Shown: in pieces, positions 62,370 to 64,000 of the stretch
How positions within the stretch are numbered: position 1 is the first letter of the stretch
Layout: each line of letters begins with the position of its first letter
Assembly (NCBI GenBank): GCA_905116865.2
Contig: CAJHNH020006224.1
Location: 170,001-234,000 of the forward strand
Direction of reading: 5' to 3'
DNA length: 64,000 nucleotides
Origin: Candidula unifasciata
Lineage: Eukaryota; Mollusca; Gastropoda; Stylommatophora; Geomitridae
Made by a program: the position numbers and the translations under genes
The notes under the pieces: model-generated
The model's input: only the letters and a program-made list of their open reading frames with translations
What the model was told of the DNA's origin: nothing
Database searches by the model: none

Positions 62370-62516
62370 GTATCTGTGTTAACCAACTATCTGCCATTTT
62401 TCTTTAATACCGCTTGTGTCTGAATCTCTTTAATCATTTCTTCTTCCTTCATAATTAGTTTGTGATGTCTGATCATGTCTGACACATACATATAAAGATA
62501 AAGTAAAAAAGGTAGA

Positions 62517-62775
62517 GGAATCTTTTCCGTGCCTTCAGGCTTATTGGGCATATAAGGCTAGACTTATTTTTATAGACCAATTGGCCCTTGGTAGGTAATG
62601 TGATAAACTAGTTGCCTTTACTTCCTATGACCTGGCACCTGTGTAAGGCTGAGTCGAAATGGGAGCTTAATACATTTTTGAAAAAAGTCTGGCTCTGCAG
62701 GGCCTGAAGCCAAACCCGTGACCTTGGGATCCGCAGGTGAGCGTCTGGCCCCTACACCACAGCAGCTCCCACATA
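62517..62775 (-). repeat. S2 SINE, antisense
   Basis: GCCTTCAGGCTTATTGGGCA, ATAGACCAATTGGCCCTTGG and CGTGACCTTGGGATCCGCAG to CTGGCCCCTACACCAC. Confidence 0.87.
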
Positions 62776-62984
62776 TAAAGATACCCAGGTCTAGAGAAAG
62801 CAGATGTCAAGAACAGATTTGTGTGTGCGCATGTGGGGGAGATGGAGGGGGGTGTGTGTGGAGTGATGCATCATGCCACCAGTGTCAAACATGAACCTTT
62901 ACTGCAACTGATGGGTGAAAAAATCATAAAGGAGCTGAGATGTCACTAGAGTAACAAGAATAGATAACACTGAGAATAAAGAAA

Positions 62985-63250
62985 TTATATGAATACTAAA
63001 ATTAAAGTAAAGAAATTATATGAATAATAAAATTGAAATAAATTATATAAATACAAAAATTGAAGTAAAGAAATTATATGAATACTTAAATTGAAGTAAA
63101 GCAATGATGTGAATACTTAAATTGAAATAAAGAAATTATATGAATACTGACACTGAAATAAAGAATTTATATGAATACTGAAATTGGAAAAAACGACATT
63201 ATATGAATGCTGAAATTGGAAAAAACGACATTATATGAATGCTGAAATTG
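62985..63250 (+). repeat. About 30-bp tandem repeat
   Basis: About eight AT-rich units of AAATTGAAGTAAAGAAATTA plus TATGAATACT with small changes; the last two units have GAAAAAACGACATTATATG. Confidence 0.93.
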
Positions 63251-64000
63251 AAAGCAGTCATTCAGTTCATCAAAGAGAAAGTGATGAGACCTGAAGAAAT
63301 TACAGAAATATTTTATAGCCCAACAAAAGTCATTAAATGTGGCGATTTTACATTATGGGACTTTACATACACAGTAACGGAAGTCTGCGTGATGAAGTTG
63401 TCAAGCTGTTTGCGTCGCACTATGATGGTCATGGGTTCATTTCATGGATTCGTTGTTTGGTTCATGAGTGCAATTTGTGTGGAGACCAAGGGGTTTGTCA
63501 TCAGAGTTATGAAGTTTGCACTTTGTGAGGCTCTCTGGGCAAGCGGCTAGATGTTCTGTATGTGATGGAACCCATTGCAGTGAAGTAGCTCTTCACACCT
63601 TTAACCTTTGTATACAGTATCAATACATTTAGAGTTGACAGAGTTTATCCTCTCAAAATACCTGGTAAAAAATATTATGGAATTCACTGTGTAGCTGAAA
63701 ATAGTCAAAAAATAATGTACAGTAAAACTTTGAATAATCTTAACTGTCCACACCAAGGCTGTGGCGGAGAAACCAATAAATGGATGACAGAAATCTGTTA
63801 ATACATATGTTCAGTAACATAATTTTCATTCTGGCTTGGGACGAAAATGAAAGAAAAGATCCTTTAAAAGTGAATAATACATGCATAACAATATAACTAG
63901 AATGGTTTTGCACTGGGACCCAAAGGGGTATAGAAATAAAGGAAGACACAAAAAGAAACATGGAGAAGGGAGCTAGAGAGTGATGTTAAAAAGATAGGGA
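63251..64000. other. SMYD4 intron 13, start; LINE piece at end
   Basis: No SMYD4 exon is recognised. Overlapping open frames at 63239-63550 show no known family. 63850-64000 resembles the LINE tail at 40960-41080 (TATAACTAGAATG.TTTTGCACTGG). Confidence 0.5.

Noticed and set aside
63239..63550. Next SMYD4 exon in the overlapping open frames
   Set aside because: None of the frames resembles the expected end of SET (a GEEI...CYGP-type stretch), and the start of the frame is in a tandem repeat.

Overview
This is 64 kb of an intron-rich, repeat-laden metazoan nuclear genome. Exons are short (49 to 268 bp, plus one long last exon), have canonical GT-AG borders and are separated by introns of 0.6 to 4 kb full of transposon debris. 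I infer an invertebrate, most likely a mollusc (gastropod). The reasons are the protein sequences, the many tRNA-derived SINEs, the RTE-like and RNase H-bearing LINE fragments, and a hAT element that matches what I remember of the SPIN family, which has been reported from a pond snail. No species marker is present, so this stays an inference.

Two protein-coding genes are seen, both on the + strand. Gene 1 (8034-23710) is an UNC93A-like multi-pass membrane protein of the major facilitator superfamily. Seven exons reach a stop codon; the 5' exon or exons carrying the first membrane helix were not found. After the membrane domain it has an unusual tail of about 470 residues, acidic and apparently disordered, encoded by the last two exons. 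Gene 2 (35794-62369, continuing past the window) is SMYD4. Thirteen exons in perfect phase encode a TPR region, a complete eight-ligand MYND zinc finger split by an intron, and the SET-domain NHSC motif. The remaining 3' exons lie beyond 64000. I see no functional link between the two genes.

Layout: 1-6300 holds repeats, including an 825-bp GAA array. 6340-8033 is a satellite running into the first visible UNC93 exon. 8034-23710 is UNC93. 23711-35793 is intergenic, with a two-part tandem-repeat block, an expanded SPIN-like hAT copy and a rearranged mariner. 35794-64000 is SMYD4 with repeat-filled introns.

Repeat labels are mine. R1: about 300-bp element ending in (GAA)n, about 16 copies. S1 to S4: SINE-like families with tRNA-type promoter boxes. 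E, I, J, K: dispersed repeats of unknown class. LINE remnants are mostly 3' ends with microsatellite tails. The clearest unusual findings are the SPIN-like hAT elements (one with an internal 31-bp minisatellite), two mariner copies sharing one internal deletion (one copy also partly inverted), the UNC93 tail, and three exons whose splice acceptors abut tandem arrays.
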